Of a stretch of DNA of 57,865 bases, positions 33,637 to 45,428 are shown one piece after another; the first letter of the stretch is position 1, and each line of letters starts with the position of its first letter. This DNA comes from Tilletiaria anomala UBC 951 (lineage: Eukaryota; Basidiomycota; Exobasidiomycetes; Georgefischeriales; Tilletiariaceae). The notes under the pieces are model-generated. The model did not search any database. It was not told where the DNA came from and saw only the letters and a program-made list of their open reading frames with translations. The DNA lies in assembly GCF_000711695.1 (NCBI RefSeq), contig NW_013546909.1:1-57865 (forward strand), given 5' to 3'. The position numbers and the translations under genes were made by a program.

Positions 33637-35803
33637 ATGTCCGCGACGCTGCTCGGCATCCTGCCGGCCAACCCAACGCCGGCGAAGAGCAACCAGGCGG
33701 CCAAACTGAGCTACCACGCGCCGACGCAGCGCATCGCCTACGCCCAGGGTCGCACCGTCGTCCTTCGTTCGCTCGCTGCGTCGTCCCCTGCACCCACAGA
33801 AGCACCAGCAGGACCGCGCTTCCTGCAGCCAGGCACACAGCTGTACGCACAGCATGCCCACCCCGTCACCGTCGCGCGTTTCAGCCCGTCCGGGTACTAC
33901 TGCGCATCGGCCGACATGTCCGGCCTGGTGCGCATCTGGGACGTGCTCAACCTCACATCGGGCGCCGGTGGCGAGGCCGTCCTCAAGCTCGAGCACCGCG
34001 CTCTTGCGGGCCCTGTGCGCGACATTGCCTGGGACGCTGAAGGCAAGCGCCTCATCGCGGTCGGTGAGGGGCGCGATTCGTTCGGCGCCGTCTTCCTTCT
34101 CGACTCGGGCTCCAGCGCCGGCACAATCGAAGGCCACTCGAAGCCGATCAACGCCGTTGCGCTCAACACGGCCCGCCCCTTTCGTGCCATCACCGCCGCC
34201 GATGACGCGCAGCTCGCTTGGTACACCGGCGCGCCGTACAAGCTGGCGCGCACGCTCGCCGACGCACACACCCGCTTCGTACATACCGTCGCCTTCTCAC
34301 CCAGCGGCATGTACGCCCTCAGCGCAGGCAGCGACAGTAGACTCGTCCTCCTTGACGGCAAGAGCGGCGATATCCTCGCGTCGGACCTCAGCGGTGCCAG
34401 CGGCGGTGCGCACATGGGCACCGTGTACGCCGTCGCGTTCCACCCCAGCTCGGACGAGACGTTCATCAGCGCAGGCGCAGACAGCACGCTCAAGGTGTGG
34501 CGCCTGTCCGGAGCGAGCGCCTCCCTGCAATCGTCCCTTAGCCTCAAGATTCCCGGCGCAGAGCGCGGCGACGATCAGCTCGTCGCTGCCTGCTTTGCCG
34601 GGCCGGACCGCGTCGTCGTGCAGAGTGGCAATGGGCAGCTCACGCTCGTCCACCTCTCCTCTTCTTCCCCCAGCAACAGCAACACTAGTAGCAGTGGCAA
34701 TCACAGAATCGAGGCGATTTACGCGCCAACGAAGAGCATCACCGCGCTTCACGCCGGCGGCTCGATGCTCTACGGCGCCAGTTTCGACGGCAAAGTCGTC
34801 GCGTGGGACCTGTCGCACGGTGTCGACAATCTTCTGCAGGGCGGCAGTGTGTCGTGCACGCCGCTCGTCGGCGCCATCAGTGGTGCGGCGCTCGCACCGG
34901 CCGTCATGGGCCTGGCGCTCTCGTGCTCCGCAATGGGGCACGGCGAGTTGCTTAGCGTAGGGCTCGATGACGCGCTCAAGCGCATCCCGCTCGCCTCGGC
35001 AGCAGGTACAGGTACTGCACACGGCAGTGCAGTCGCACTCAGCGGCCAGCCCAAGGCGCTCGCTGCGCCTACCGCTACTCCCAACGGCCCAGCATACATC
35101 GCGACGCCGGACGGCTTTGACGTCGTCGACGTTAGCAGCAGCAGGAAGGTCCATTCGCAGCCCGCGCCCAGCGCGCCGAGCGCCATCGCCGTGCACCCAC
35201 ATGGCACGCTCGTTGCGCTCGGCTGCGAGGACGGCAAGGTGCGCATGTACGCTGCCTCGCCCTCTGGCGCGGGGATCGCGGTGAAGGAGCTGCCGCACGC
35301 GACGCTGGCAAACGGGCGCAGCGCCATCACAGCGCTGGCCTTCGACCCGAGCGGGTCGCTGCTGGCAGCGGGTGAGAGCAACGGCAAGATTATCGTGTAC
35401 GACGTCTCTGCCGTTAGTGGTAGTGGAACCGCGCAAGCGACGGTCAAGATCCTACATTGGGTCTTCCATACGGCGCGCATCAATGACATCAAGTGGAGCC
35501 CCGACGGCGATGCGGCTGTCAGCGGCAGTTTGTGAGTATTTGCATGAGGCCTTCATTTAATTTGAGCAAAGAGTTCACAAAGTACTCATCCCTCGCTTCT
35601 CCATCTACGATTGCTTGCTCGCTCCCTCATGCAGGGACACGAACGTCTACATCTGGTCTGTCTCCAAGCCGGCCAAGAACATCGCGATCAAGAACGCGCA
35701 CGCAGGCGGTGTGAACGCCGTCGCGTGGCTCGACGACGCGCGTATCGCGACCGCCGGCGCCGACGCATGTGCTCGCATTTACAGCGTCAAGCGGCATCCT
35801 TGA
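33637..35803 (+). CDS. AIP1: Actin-interacting protein 1 (WD40; cofilin cofactor)
   Basis: Exons 33637-35531 and 35635-35803 encode 687 residues; I start at ATG 33637 (CACC ATG TCC). Aip1/WDR1 binds cofilin-decorated actin filaments, caps barbed ends and promotes disassembly. The N-terminus (TLLGILPANPTPAKSNQAAK) is close to the fungal consensus. WD repeats are plain: HAHPVTVARFSPSGYYCASA, GHSKPINAVALN, THTVAFSP-type and HTARINDIKWSPDGDAAVSG, ending in WDDARIATAGADACARIYSV-type strands. The length suits the two seven-bladed propellers of the family (about 600 residues), with extra low-complexity loops. The single intron splits the last propeller blade (SGSL / DTNVYIWSV). Confidence 0.94.
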
Positions 35804-36110
35804 GGGTAGAGAGAGAGGAGAGCGAGATCAGGGCGTCCCGAGTGACACGCCATACCAGTGTACACATCAGTGTTGACTCGGAGCGTGCCCGCCTACATCG
35901 AAAGAGAATCGATGCAATGCACTTTAGAAAGCAGACAATACAATGCGATATAGTTAGTATACAGATGGGCGTTCGGCGTGGTAGATAGGGCGCACAGACG
36001 TGGGGATGCCCCCGAGCATGCTAGGTACGCGCAGAGCTGCATCTCCATCGTTGATGCGAGAACACGGCTGGTGGTATCGTCGTCGTCGTCGCCGTCGACT
36101 TGCTATGGCT
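35804..36110. other. Convergent intergenic region AIP1 / PPG1
   Basis: 307 bases between two stop codons. A short GTC trinucleotide run lies near 36080-36092. No gene or RNA structure is recognised. Confidence 0.4.
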
Positions 36111-37601
36111 CTATAAGAAGTAATTGACAGAGTCGTACTGCGCAGGCGCGAAGAAAGCGAGTGGAGAGCGCGTCAGCATTCTTCCAAGCGAAAAGTCCGC
36201 CGCCCGGTGCGGTACAATGCCGCTCGGCTCACCTTTTGGCTGTTCTGCTGCGCCTGCGCTGGGCCATCGATCTCATTCTCGGGCGCAGCCTCGAACGTGT
36301 TGAAGTGCCTCGTCCCGCCGGGGCCGACCTCGAGGATGCTCGCGAGGTTGCCGCACCGATAGCAGTAGTTCGGCGCGCTCCAGACGGTGGACAGGCGGTC
36401 GTCGTATAATACGCTGAAGCCGGCCATGCACAGCTGGTGCGCGCGTAGGATGTGCGACATGTTGTTGCGCTCCAGAAAGTGCTTCACGACCGACGCACCG
36501 AACGTGTAACCCGCACCGCGCGGCGAGAGTGCAAACTCTTCCTTGTCCGGATCCGGGTCGGACCATACTAGATCCGCCATCGGCCCGTCGTGCGGAATTT
36601 CTGAGCAGCGAATGTCAGGGAGAGTGAGTCGATCACTCACGCGTGGTCAAAAGCTGGTGGTCGGTTGCTTACCTCTGAAGCGATCGATGATCTTGATCTG
36701 GTCAATGTAATGTACGCTTGGACTCAAACCTGTCAAGGCCGCGCAATCAAGATATAAAAGAATGGTCAGCAGAGCGGGTGCACCAGAACACGAACAGCGT
36801 GACGAACCTCCATGTACGCAGAATATCCGATCGTCAATGACGACGCTGAGCGTGAGAAAGTCGAACATGTCCGTAAAGTACGTCCAGACGTTTGCGCTTC
36901 CGTACTTGCGCGTACACTCGGTGTAGAAGCCGTACGTCTGCGTCACCGCCCTCGACTCGTGGTTGCCCCGGATCAGCTGGACGCGGTCTGGGTATCGCAA
37001 CTTGAGGCACGTCAGCAGCGAGATGGTCTCGACAGAGAAGAGGCCCCGGTCGACATAGTCCCCTGCAAACGCCATAGGCATATGTTAGATGGAAAGTGTG
37101 TGGAAAAGATACGCACAGCAGAGATACGCACCCAGAAAAAGATAGTTCGTGTGCGGGCAGTAGCCGCCTATCCGAAAGATCTCAATCAGATCGTAGTATT
37201 GTCTGCAGCACAGAAACAAAAGCATGAAATGAAAGGCGATTGTAAGTGATGATTTTCCAGTCTGGGACCTCTGCAAGGATGCTAATCATTTCTCAAACAA
37301 CTCTGTTCCATCAAATTTTCTCTGCCAGTGACGACTATGTCCCAAGCATTGCCATCTCGCTTGGGTACGCAGGACGCAAGAGCACCACTCATGTATGCGA
37401 CTCGAATGATGATTGCAGCAACTGCAGCAGCACTCACCCATGTATGTCCCCAACGACAGTAACAGGCGCAGATATGTGCACGACGTTGCTCTCGCGCATG
37501 AGAAGCTCCTTGGTCTTTTCGCAGATCTCCTTGAGCAGCGCTTCGCCCAGCAGCTGCTTGTTGAGCAGCGAGGATATGCATGCGTCCAGGTCGAACGGCA
37601 T
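36111..37601 (-). CDS. PPG1: PP2A-like protein phosphatase catalytic subunit, PPG1 type
   Basis: Six exons (37601-37438, 37202-37132, 37062-36808, 36729-36673, 36600-36233, 36137-36111) give 313 residues, the usual catalytic-core length. All metallophosphatase motifs are present: GDIHGQ (rebuilt across intron 1), [30 protein letters not shown] and [11 protein letters not shown]. The PPG1 branch is indicated by [36 protein letters not shown], and FEAAPEN. Yeast Ppg1 works with the Far complex, including dephosphorylation of the mitophagy receptor Atg32; the same here is inference. The last exon (27 bases) encodes YDSVNYFL and the stop, the YFL tail that in PP2A-type enzymes is carboxymethylated. 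Intron 1 is long (235 bases). Confidence 0.95.
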
Positions 37602-37877
37602 TTTGTACGAGCGATTGGCCTGTGCGCTGCCTCTCTAACCGTGTGGAGGCAGCTGCCTTGTGGTTGCTCGTTAAAGATGTAAAAAAATGAAGCAGCGTTG
37701 GCTGATGATAACGCTCCGCCTTCCAACCGTGGTCCGTGCGAATCGTGTGATGGGAGCGGCAAATTAGTACGCCCTATCTCGTGGTGTATGGTGGCCGGCA
37801 AGAGCTGAGCTGCGGCTAGAGGCACGAGGAGACTTTTCAACCTTTCCTGTGGGCCACTTGCAGGTGCGAAGGTGCTC

Positions 37878-38354
37878 CTATCGTGCGTAGGAGCAGCGAA
37901 CCTTCCGGTTGTTCGCCCTGCAAGGGCGATGGGGTGGCTGCTCGTCGGCGCCCTGTTTCGCTTGCTTGTCTCTGAGCGAGAAAGCAATGCTTCGAGCTAG
38001 CAGACGGCTAATATGGCCAGCCTGCTGAGGGTCGCCTTTACGTATGGACGCAGCTCTAGACCCGACTAACACCGAGCGAGCATGGACGTCAAATGTTGTC
38101 TTGATCAACACGTTCGCTGCGCACATGGGTCATCTCGATATGACGGCGGCGGGCAGGCATGCGAAAAGACGACCAACAGCAAAAGGTTTGACCGCGACGC
38201 TTAACCCTACCTCGCGCTTCGGCCCGCTGTCTGCCGCAATCTGAATGTCTGAGACACCGACGAGCTCGGCGACCTTACTAGACGTTGTGATCGACGGAAC
38301 GACGGAGCAGTCCGCAAATTTTGGGTCAGCATCGTGATAGCATGGTGTGCTCAT
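37878..38354 (-). CDS. Small two-exon hypothetical protein, 121 residues
   Basis: ATG 38354 starts exon 1 (38354-38211). A GTAGGG...TCAAG intron of 111 bases joins in phase to exon 2 (38099-37878). Exon 2 looks like a genuine folded segment: FDVHARSVLVGSRAASIRKG followed by DPQQAGHISRLLARSIAFSLRDKQ, a helical pair with good amphipathicity. Exon 1 contains ASITTSSKVAELVGVSD-like sequence. The acceptor is weak (no strong pyrimidine tract), so the join is tentative. I do not recognise the family. It lies upstream of PPG1 on the same strand. Confidence 0.4.
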
Positions 38355-39129
38355 CGTTCTATCTCATCATTTCATAGATACCACCCACCAACAGAGAGAA
38401 GAGGGAGTTCAACTGCAGAGTCTGCTCCAGCGACTAGGGCCTGTGCAGACTGTCCGACAACGAGCCGCTGCCAATGCAGGAGCCGTGCGTCGTGTGGGTC
38501 TGTGGGATTTCGTGCATGTGCCGCTCACATCACGTCGCGCCACACTATGACTTGTGTGCCCTGCTAGAAGGTAGTGGGGCTGCTCGCGCTGCTCTCGTTC
38601 GTTCGTTCGCCTGGCCTTCTGCTTGTTCGCAGCGATGAAAGCCCCCACCCCTATATTTTTTACGCACAGGCCCTCTGAGCACCTGCTGGCGTTCGAATCG
38701 GCAGTCTGTGCGCTTGTAGTTTGTGCATCATTGGTTTCAACACACTTCATTTTTGGCGTTGCAGGTGGATCCGCCAAAATGGACAGACACTTACACATCT
38801 CGCTCACTGGACCGCCACCGCTGCCTTCGGGGTGCATGTCAAGTTATCCTTCCTGTCGCTCAAATAAATTAAAATATAGGGATGGAGAGATACTTGAGCA
38901 GGGATGACCGCAACACCTGCACCTGCGCCTGCCAACCGAGGCGGTGTCCTCCCTGACTCGAAAAGGCAGTGCCAGCTTTCGCCTCGCCGGTCAAAGCCTT
39001 GCTCCCAAGACTCAAATTCATCGGCGCCAGAGTGCTGGAAGCTTTCATCTGGCCCCTGCCGTCAGTCTGCTGATTGGTCGTCCTGTTCGCCTCGTATAGG
39101 CTGCTCGTCCTCCAGCACACATTCCCGTA
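38355..39129. other. Region without a supported gene
   Basis: 775 bases. An open frame starting at ATG 38904 (Pro/Ser/Cys-rich) runs toward the pseudogene on the + strand and may be a remnant of its 5' end, but it has no recognisable motif. Confidence 0.3.
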
Positions 39130-40502
39130 AGCGGTGCTACCCTTGCGTTCATTTCCAGTGACGGTGGGCAGCGAATAGCAGCCGCCTTTCTCCATCACTT
39201 CTACTTCTTCTATCCCCTGAGCAAGCTGCCATTGTCGGTCTATCTCGCACACCTGCCACACGCCACATCCGCCAAGCACGCCCCGCCGCCCCTCGCCAGT
39301 ATTACCATCCTCCAGACGCGCCTCTTCAGCTGCCTCAAAGTCGGTCTCCCGCTCGATCGGGCGATCAAGCCAGCACCAGCCGTCGCCGCCGCACGTTTAC
39401 GCAGCATTGGTGACCGGCTGCCGCCCAAGGCGGCGCACCATGCCTTCGTGGGCCGCGGAAGAACCGTCACGCCTGACGCAGTGTGCTACTCGCGCAAGCA
39501 CGCGACGGCGGAGACAGGAAGCCCAGAGCAAACCTCGCTGACAACGTCCGCGAATTTCTCGCCTGGGCCTTCTTCAGGCACGAGCTGGGCGGGACAAAAG
39601 GACGGAAGGACGTCTAGGAGCTCGATAGTTAGCATCTCGACTGGCACATCCCCGAGGGCTACAATAACCAGATCAACGCGATTAGTCGCACGCTTGATCA
39701 GCTTCAGGTCTCACACCGGCCTCTGGAATACTGCATTGTCACGAATGGCGTTACCGCCGCTGCGACTGCGTAGTTCTGCGCATGCAAGGGCTTTCAAAGG
39801 GAACAACATGGCAGCTGCGAATTGTTGGCCAAGCCTGCTTCACCAACTCCAAGTATGTTTCTGCAAAAGAACTTCCGTCTCTCTGACCTGGCTGTCAGAA
39901 TTTCTTGAATGCGGCAGCGGTTCCATGACACACAGCTGGCTCCTGCGAGCTCATCTCGAGCTCTACAAACAGAATGTGCTGATGGACCCGGTCTCCTTCC
40001 GTTCGTGGAAAGGCTGTGAGTTGGGTCCAACGTTCCTAGCATCGGTGATCTCCCCAAATCAACAAGCCTTGGCGCCATACTGGTACAGCCGTCTGCCACA
40101 GCTTCACGCACAAGAAACCAGCGAGTGCGATTGAACCCCTGCTGCAGTATTTCGTCGGAAGCGAACTGTTGTGCGTTTTGCTCTCTATCTCTCGCAAAGT
40201 TGCACCATCTCATCTGACACGCCTTGGCCGCCCCACCCCCTGCGGTACACCGTTATCATTACCGCTACAGAGTGGCGCCCACCAATTCGCGGCGCCTCAT
40301 ATGGACGAGGGTGGTGCTCTGGATCACCGAGTTCCCCGACATCGACATCGACTCTCTGCGTTTCATTCCTCTGAGCGGGACATCCTCGTCGATGTCCCTG
40401 CCTCTGTGCAGTATCTGCTCGACAGAAGCGTGCGGCCCGAGAGCATATCCATCATACCTGGCTACCAGCACTACCAGCCACATTTCTCGACGGTGAAGGG
40501 AT
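39130..40502 (+). pseudogene. Decayed alpha/beta-hydrolase gene
   Basis: Fragments of one hydrolase are spread over different frames in the right order. About 39167-39470 reads AFLHHFYFFYPLSKLPLSVY and further helical sequence. About 39500-39740 reads LADNVREFLAWAFFRHELGG, then after two in-frame stops HLDWHIPEGYNNQINAIS and RPLEYCIVTNGVT. About 39890-40030 reads GSMTHSWLLRAHLELYKQN followed by VLMDPVSFRSWKG, the region after a hydrolase nucleophile elbow. About 40130-40502 reads EPLLQYFVGSEL and DILVDVPASVQYLLD. The expected G-H-S-x-G elbow is replaced by ECGSGS, so the nucleophile serine position is not conserved. At least three frame changes are needed and no introns explain them. The 300-codon frame at 39232-40134 crosses several fragments and is not an intact gene. 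It is probably a host gene in decay. Confidence 0.6.
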
Positions 40503-40758
40503 GAGGATCGTCTGCGAACAGGCGCACATGACGCCATACCACAGGTGAAGCGGGAAGGGATGAGGCAAGTAGAGATAACGGGAAAAGGACGCAAAAATGC
40601 GTCGATAGCGTGTTCTTGGGTGCTGAGCCGGCTTCAATCCTTGCCCGGCCCGCAATTGAGATGGAAGTCGCGGTACAGTGACGCAATTCCTGTCCCAAAA
40701 TACAGATGACAAGGCCAATGTTGCTCGTCTAAGGCACAGGTCCTTCCGCTGAGCCCAA

Positions 40759-42451
40759 TCAACGTCCCTTGTGGCTCAGCTTGCGCTTGTTGCCCCCACC
40801 GCCACGGCTACCGCCACCGCCGCCTCTGCGAGCCGCGTAGTGCATTCCATTGTCTCCACCATCATCATCGCGGTCCATCGCATCCCGCTCACTCTCCATC
40901 TTTCTCTTCCGCCGGCCAGCGCCGCCTGCACCCCCGTAGCCATTCTCCCTGATCTCCTGCCTGGCGGCACGCTGCGCCTCTCCGACTCGCTCGCTGAGCA
41001 TCATGATGGCCTCCGTGTCATTTCCTCCTGGGAAAAGCGACAGCTTCTTGCCGATCACCGCCTCAATGCGCTGCAGCAGCTCGACATCGTACTGTGTGAC
41101 CAGCGTGACGGAGCGACCCGAGCGGCCCGCGCGCGCTGTTCTACCCACACGATGGATGTAGTCTTTCGAGTGTGTTGGAATGTCATAGTTGACAACCAGG
41201 TCAACGGCGGGAATGTCAAGCCCACGCGACGCAACGTCTGTAGCAATGAGGATCCGGCGCCCGCCCGCTTTGAATTTCGATAGGGCGCCCAGCCGGGCCG
41301 ATTGCGACATTTGGCCATGCAGCGGAATCGCCGGGAAGCCGAGCATACGCAGCATGATGGCTATACGCTGCGCGTCGTGGACTGTACGGGTGAAAACGAG
41401 CACCGACTGCCCAGCCTGCTCGTTTGCCAAGTGCACCAGGTAGACATCCTTGCGATCGAATGGCATGAACATGTAGTATTGCGACAGCGTCTCGACTGTC
41501 TGGTACTTGGTGCTGACCTCGATGCGAATTGGGTTGCGCAGACTCGCTCGCTGCAGCTTGGACACCTTCGTGCTCATGGTCGCTGAAAAAAGCATCGTCT
41601 TGCGTTCGCGTGGAATCGACTCGAGTAGCTTGTCGATCACTGGGCCAAAATCCATATCGAGCAGTCGATCCGCCTCGTCCATGACAAGATACTTGAGGTT
41701 GCGCAGCGAAAATCCCTTGGTGTTCTCCAAGTGGTCCTGCAATCGCCCTGGCGTGGCAACGACCACATGTGGCCGCTTCGAAAGAGCAATACTTTGGCTC
41801 ATCATGTCCATCCCTCCGACAATTGTGGCGCAGCGTGCACCAATGGTTGCGCCGAGACCTTCGATTTGCTGTGAAATCTGATAGGCGAGTTCTCTGTGAG
41901 GGGGACAGGTACAGAAACGTCAACACTGAAGGGACAAACTTCGATGACACGCTCTCCTTGACACACCTAGTTGGGGCAAGTACGCAGGCGAAGAGAGGTT
42001 GCGGATTGTCCCACAGTGCTTGTAGGATCGGAATGCTGAACGCTGCCGTCTTGCCGCTTCCCGTCTGCGCGAGGCCAATCACATCCCTTCCTGCAAGCGC
42101 TTCCGGTATCGCTTTCTCCTGAATCGGAGTTGGATGTTTGAAATTCATCGCCTCGCATGCTTCACAGATGGGCTGTAGCACTCCCAGATCGGCGAATGTC
42201 TTTTTCACACCTGAATCACTGTCTGCCCCTTCAGCCTGCTTCGAGCTGCCTGCGTCGCTGGCACCCTCGTCAACATCCGCTGCCTCTACCATCCGGGCCT
42301 TTTCTTTCCCTTTAAGCGACAGCTCTCTGGTGGCCATCGAATCGGGGTTTCCCGCCAGGTGGTCGGGTGCCGACAAGCCGCTATCTGATACCGATGCTGA
42401 GCGCGATCTAGACGACGACGCCTCCGATGCGCTGTCCGCGTGTGACGGCAT
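40759..42451 (-). CDS. RRP3: DEAD-box ATP-dependent rRNA helicase (DDX47 type)
   Basis: Exons 42451-41967 and 41893-40759 with a GTGTGT...CTCACAG intron give 539 residues. Rrp3 is a nucleolar helicase needed for early pre-rRNA cleavage leading to 18S rRNA. Motifs in order: FADLGV and PTPIQ (Q motif), AQTGSGKT (I), PTRELAY (Ia, rebuilt across the intron), GGMDMM, TPGRL (Ib), DEAD (II), SAT (III), VFTRT (IV), [12 protein letters not shown] (V) and [11 protein letters not shown] (VI). The phrase [20 protein letters not shown] and the tail [17 protein letters not shown] are specific to the RRP3/DDX47 branch. The N-terminus is Ser/acid-rich; the C-terminus is basic and Gly-rich (RGGGGG repeats), suited to RNA contact. 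Confidence 0.96.
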
Positions 42452-43198
42452 GGCGACAGCGTATCGATTGAGGCCGATGCCAGGCTGGGGGACGAAAATT
42501 TCAACTCGGCACCGAGTCTACGTTGAACGTGCGCACAAAGACGTCAGCAGAAAGGGTGTAATGGCTAGCCACCCAACACTTCTCGACAACGGCAGCAAGC
42601 TCTCTGAGGTCGAGCGGGATTTGCAAATAGTGTTCACCATCTACTTTTCATCTGGAGGGTGAGCAATATGGCAGACCAAAAAATTGTCTCGGCCGACATC
42701 TGTGTTCTCTCTATTAGTAATTCAATAGTCCCTCATTCCGCCGCCGCCAGGCACACTTGACTCTCTTTTCTCATCCATCCCTGGTCGGTCTTGAGACTGT
42801 ATGTTTAACGCGCTTTTATGATTGGCCACTCAGGGCATGCCCTCCTTTAGAGTATTTCGTTACTTCAGACACCTTTGGTAGAGGTGCGAGTTCTGGCCCC
42901 AGTGGAAATAGGTGAACCAACCTCGGAGTATACACGGCGAGCACTCATCTTGCAAACGTCCATTGTCCGTTCTGGATGGCATCACCCTGCATCGCGGGAC
43001 CCTCTGCCTTCGTATCCAAGATTACCATGTCAGCTTGGTAGTGACTGGTATTTCCGTCATGGCCACTTCTCATCGTTATATTTTCGGTGTGAATCCGGCG
43101 TATAACAGTTTAGGACGCATACATGTCTTCATTTCTTCATCAGCAAAAGAATACAAAGCTCGGAACGCGTGCACAGAGGCAAGAGACCTGAACAGGTT
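42452..43198. promoter_or_regulatory. RRP3 upstream region / EME1 3' flank
   Basis: 747 bases between two - strand genes. An open frame on the + strand (42912-43433) overlaps the EME1 end in antisense and is not protein-like. No other element is recognised. Confidence 0.35.
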
Positions 43199-45428
43199 TC
43201 AACTCATGAGCGTCAAAGGGTCTGTCGAAGACAGCGCCATGACTAAACGCTTGGCCAGCGCATCTCCAACTCTGACTCCCTTCTGTCTCAGCTTGCCATC
43301 TTTGGTCGTTGACACTGTGCAGTCTGCAATCTCCTGTATGGCGGCGTTCATTGGGCCCCCTGTTGCCGACGATGATGCGGTCCCCTTGGAATGGATGCTG
43401 TCCATCAAGTTGCGCATGGTCGCAAACGTGTAAACGATGCTGTCTGCTTGTGGTTCCGTCATGCGTGGCTGTGCAATCAGCAAAGAATAAGCCGTATGTT
43501 CGCTGAATAAATGACAGTGTGCCTCTCACGATTTGCTGCAACATTGCGCTAAATGTCGCTTCATCCGTCAAACCCGCCGCGACTTTGGTGTCCACCGCAA
43601 AGGAGAGATGCGAATTGCGGATCAATCTGTAAATGCAACAACGCGTCAACCTTCTACAAAAATCCCGTGGCTTCGTACAGACTCACTTGTAGGGCCGAAT
43701 TCCGACATCCTGAATTATGCTGACGATCCACTGCACCACCTCTCCCGATTTTTCCACCTGCACCACGAAGCACCTCTCAGCAACTCGTAGCTTCATGAGC
43801 TCGCGGTCCAACTGCTCTCGCGTGACTGTAAACTCCTCCACAGTGCGGCCCTTTCTCCTTCGCGATGCACTAGCGGTCGCCGTATCATCACCTGTGGCCG
43901 CTCCTAACGTCGCAGCCTGGTGCACCTGCTGCCGGACAGCGGCAGTGTACTCGCGATTGCTCTTGTTGCGCATTTTGCGGAAATGTACGCCGAGGCCCTG
44001 AACGAGGATCACAACCTGGTGGAAAAGCAGCCCTAAGCCCTGCCGGAACGAACGCAGCGTGCTGATCAGATTCCCGTCCTCGACGAGGCTCAGCAGCTTG
44101 TGGCACGTCAAACAGACGATGGCCGTCTTCTCGTCTTCAATCTCGACGGTGCCCTTGGGTAGGGGAACAAAGCTTCGCCGGACTGGATCGATGCGTGCGG
44201 TACGCTTGCGGAGAATGCGAATAGCGTGGAGACCTTCAAGCTGCTCTTGTGCATCTATGGCTGTTGCTATGCTGTCATAGACGCGGTCCTTCACGTGCGT
44301 CGTCGCACCGTCCTTTTCCAGCTCGCCAAGTAGCTGCTGCTTTAGCGATGCGAGTGGGCCGCTGCCGGCTGTGAAGAGCCCCGAGTCCATCTCAATGATT
44401 AGCTCTTTGGTAGTTTCAGATTTGGACGTGCGAAGCTTATTCGCTTCTTGCCACTGTCTCTTTTCTTCCAAATGCCGTTCACGTTCGGCCTGCGTTCGCA
44501 TCAAGACAATCAATCGGTGACTAAAGAGTGCGGCCAGTGAATCAGGCGTGCGCACCTTCTTTTCCTGATTTTCGCGCTCCTTGGCCATGCGCTCTATCTC
44601 TTTCCTGCCGAACACTGTCTCCTTTTGTCTTTGCTTTCCCAAGCTCGTTTCCGAAGGGCCTGAAGGTAGATCACCGATCGTCTTCGATCTTTTAGTCAAA
44701 CGTCCTGCTCCGCCCGTGGGCCTCTTGCCAAGTACATTGTCGCGCATGCCTTGCAGGTTGTCATCGTCCGAAGTATCGCTGTGGGACAACACCCCGGGTC
44801 GTTTGGAAGCAGCAGCGCGACCGGTGGCTGACTTGCCCTTTCGCGCGGTAGGCGCTGTCGGCGCACTGATCGTGCGAGCGATAACAGGGGAAGAAGGCAG
44901 GTCGGAGGATAAGTCGGACGATCGCAGTGCTGAGCGTTGTGATTCCTTTCCTGTGAGCGAGAAAGCTGTGCGGGATGATGGTCCTATTCCTAAAATGTTG
45001 TCTTCTTCTGCAGACTCGTCGAGATCGAGATGCACGCTCCCCTTGGCTTTGCTCTTCCCATTCATTTTACCCCTGCTGCTTTCCGCCTCTCGCAATCGAG
45101 TGATTCCATCGTTATCGCTAGATGCAGCAGCATCAAGAGCGGAAAGCAAGCTACGGCCGCTTTTGGATCGCACTGGGCGCGGAAGAATGGAATTCAAGCC
45201 AGGCCGCCTAAGAGCTACATCGTCATTCCTCGCTTGAGCATTGACTCGTAGCGTGGTAAGAGCACTGCGCTCTGTATCATCTTGCTCCCGAGTCTGGTAT
45301 GGATAGTTCGAATGAAGGGGAGAGGACCGCAGGTGGGAAGTGCGTCGCCCTGCATCGGCTGCCTGCGTCGTTTGGGAAGGCAAGCTGGCGCTGTCATCGT
45401 CCGAGTCGATAGTGATCGTCTCGGGCAT
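43199..45428 (-). CDS. EME1: Crossover junction endonuclease subunit Eme1/Mms4
   Basis: Three exons, 45428-43687, 43626-43530 and 43468-43199, give 702 residues. Eme1 partners Mus81 to cut branched DNA at stalled forks and recombination intermediates. The N-terminal 300 residues are disordered, Ser/Arg-rich and acidic, with the opening PETITIDSDDDS resembling a SUMO-interaction motif. A charged helix (residues about 290-340) leads into the ERCC4-like domain: MDSGLFTAGSGP, DEKTAIVCLTCHKLLSLVED, VILVQGLGVHFRKMRNKSNR, EYTAAVRQQ, FTVTREQLDRELMKL and CFVVQVEKSGEVVQWIVSII. The C-terminal helical region ends in VGDALAKRLVMALSSTDPLT. As in Eme1, the ERCC4 catalytic ERKxxxD signature is absent, consistent with a non-catalytic partner. 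It is divergent from the mitochondrial unknown gene. Confidence 0.88.

Noticed and set aside
33854-34960. 368-codon + strand open frame
   Set aside because: Wrong-frame shadow of AIP1 with Ser/Arg/Pro bias.
34297-35436. 379-codon - strand open frame
   Set aside because: Antisense shadow of AIP1 in GC-rich coding sequence; His/Arg/Asp-rich composition without any motif.
39232-40134. 300-codon + strand open frame as an intact gene
   Set aside because: It mixes real hydrolase fragments with out-of-frame text; the homologous blocks lie in at least three frames, so a pseudogene fits better.
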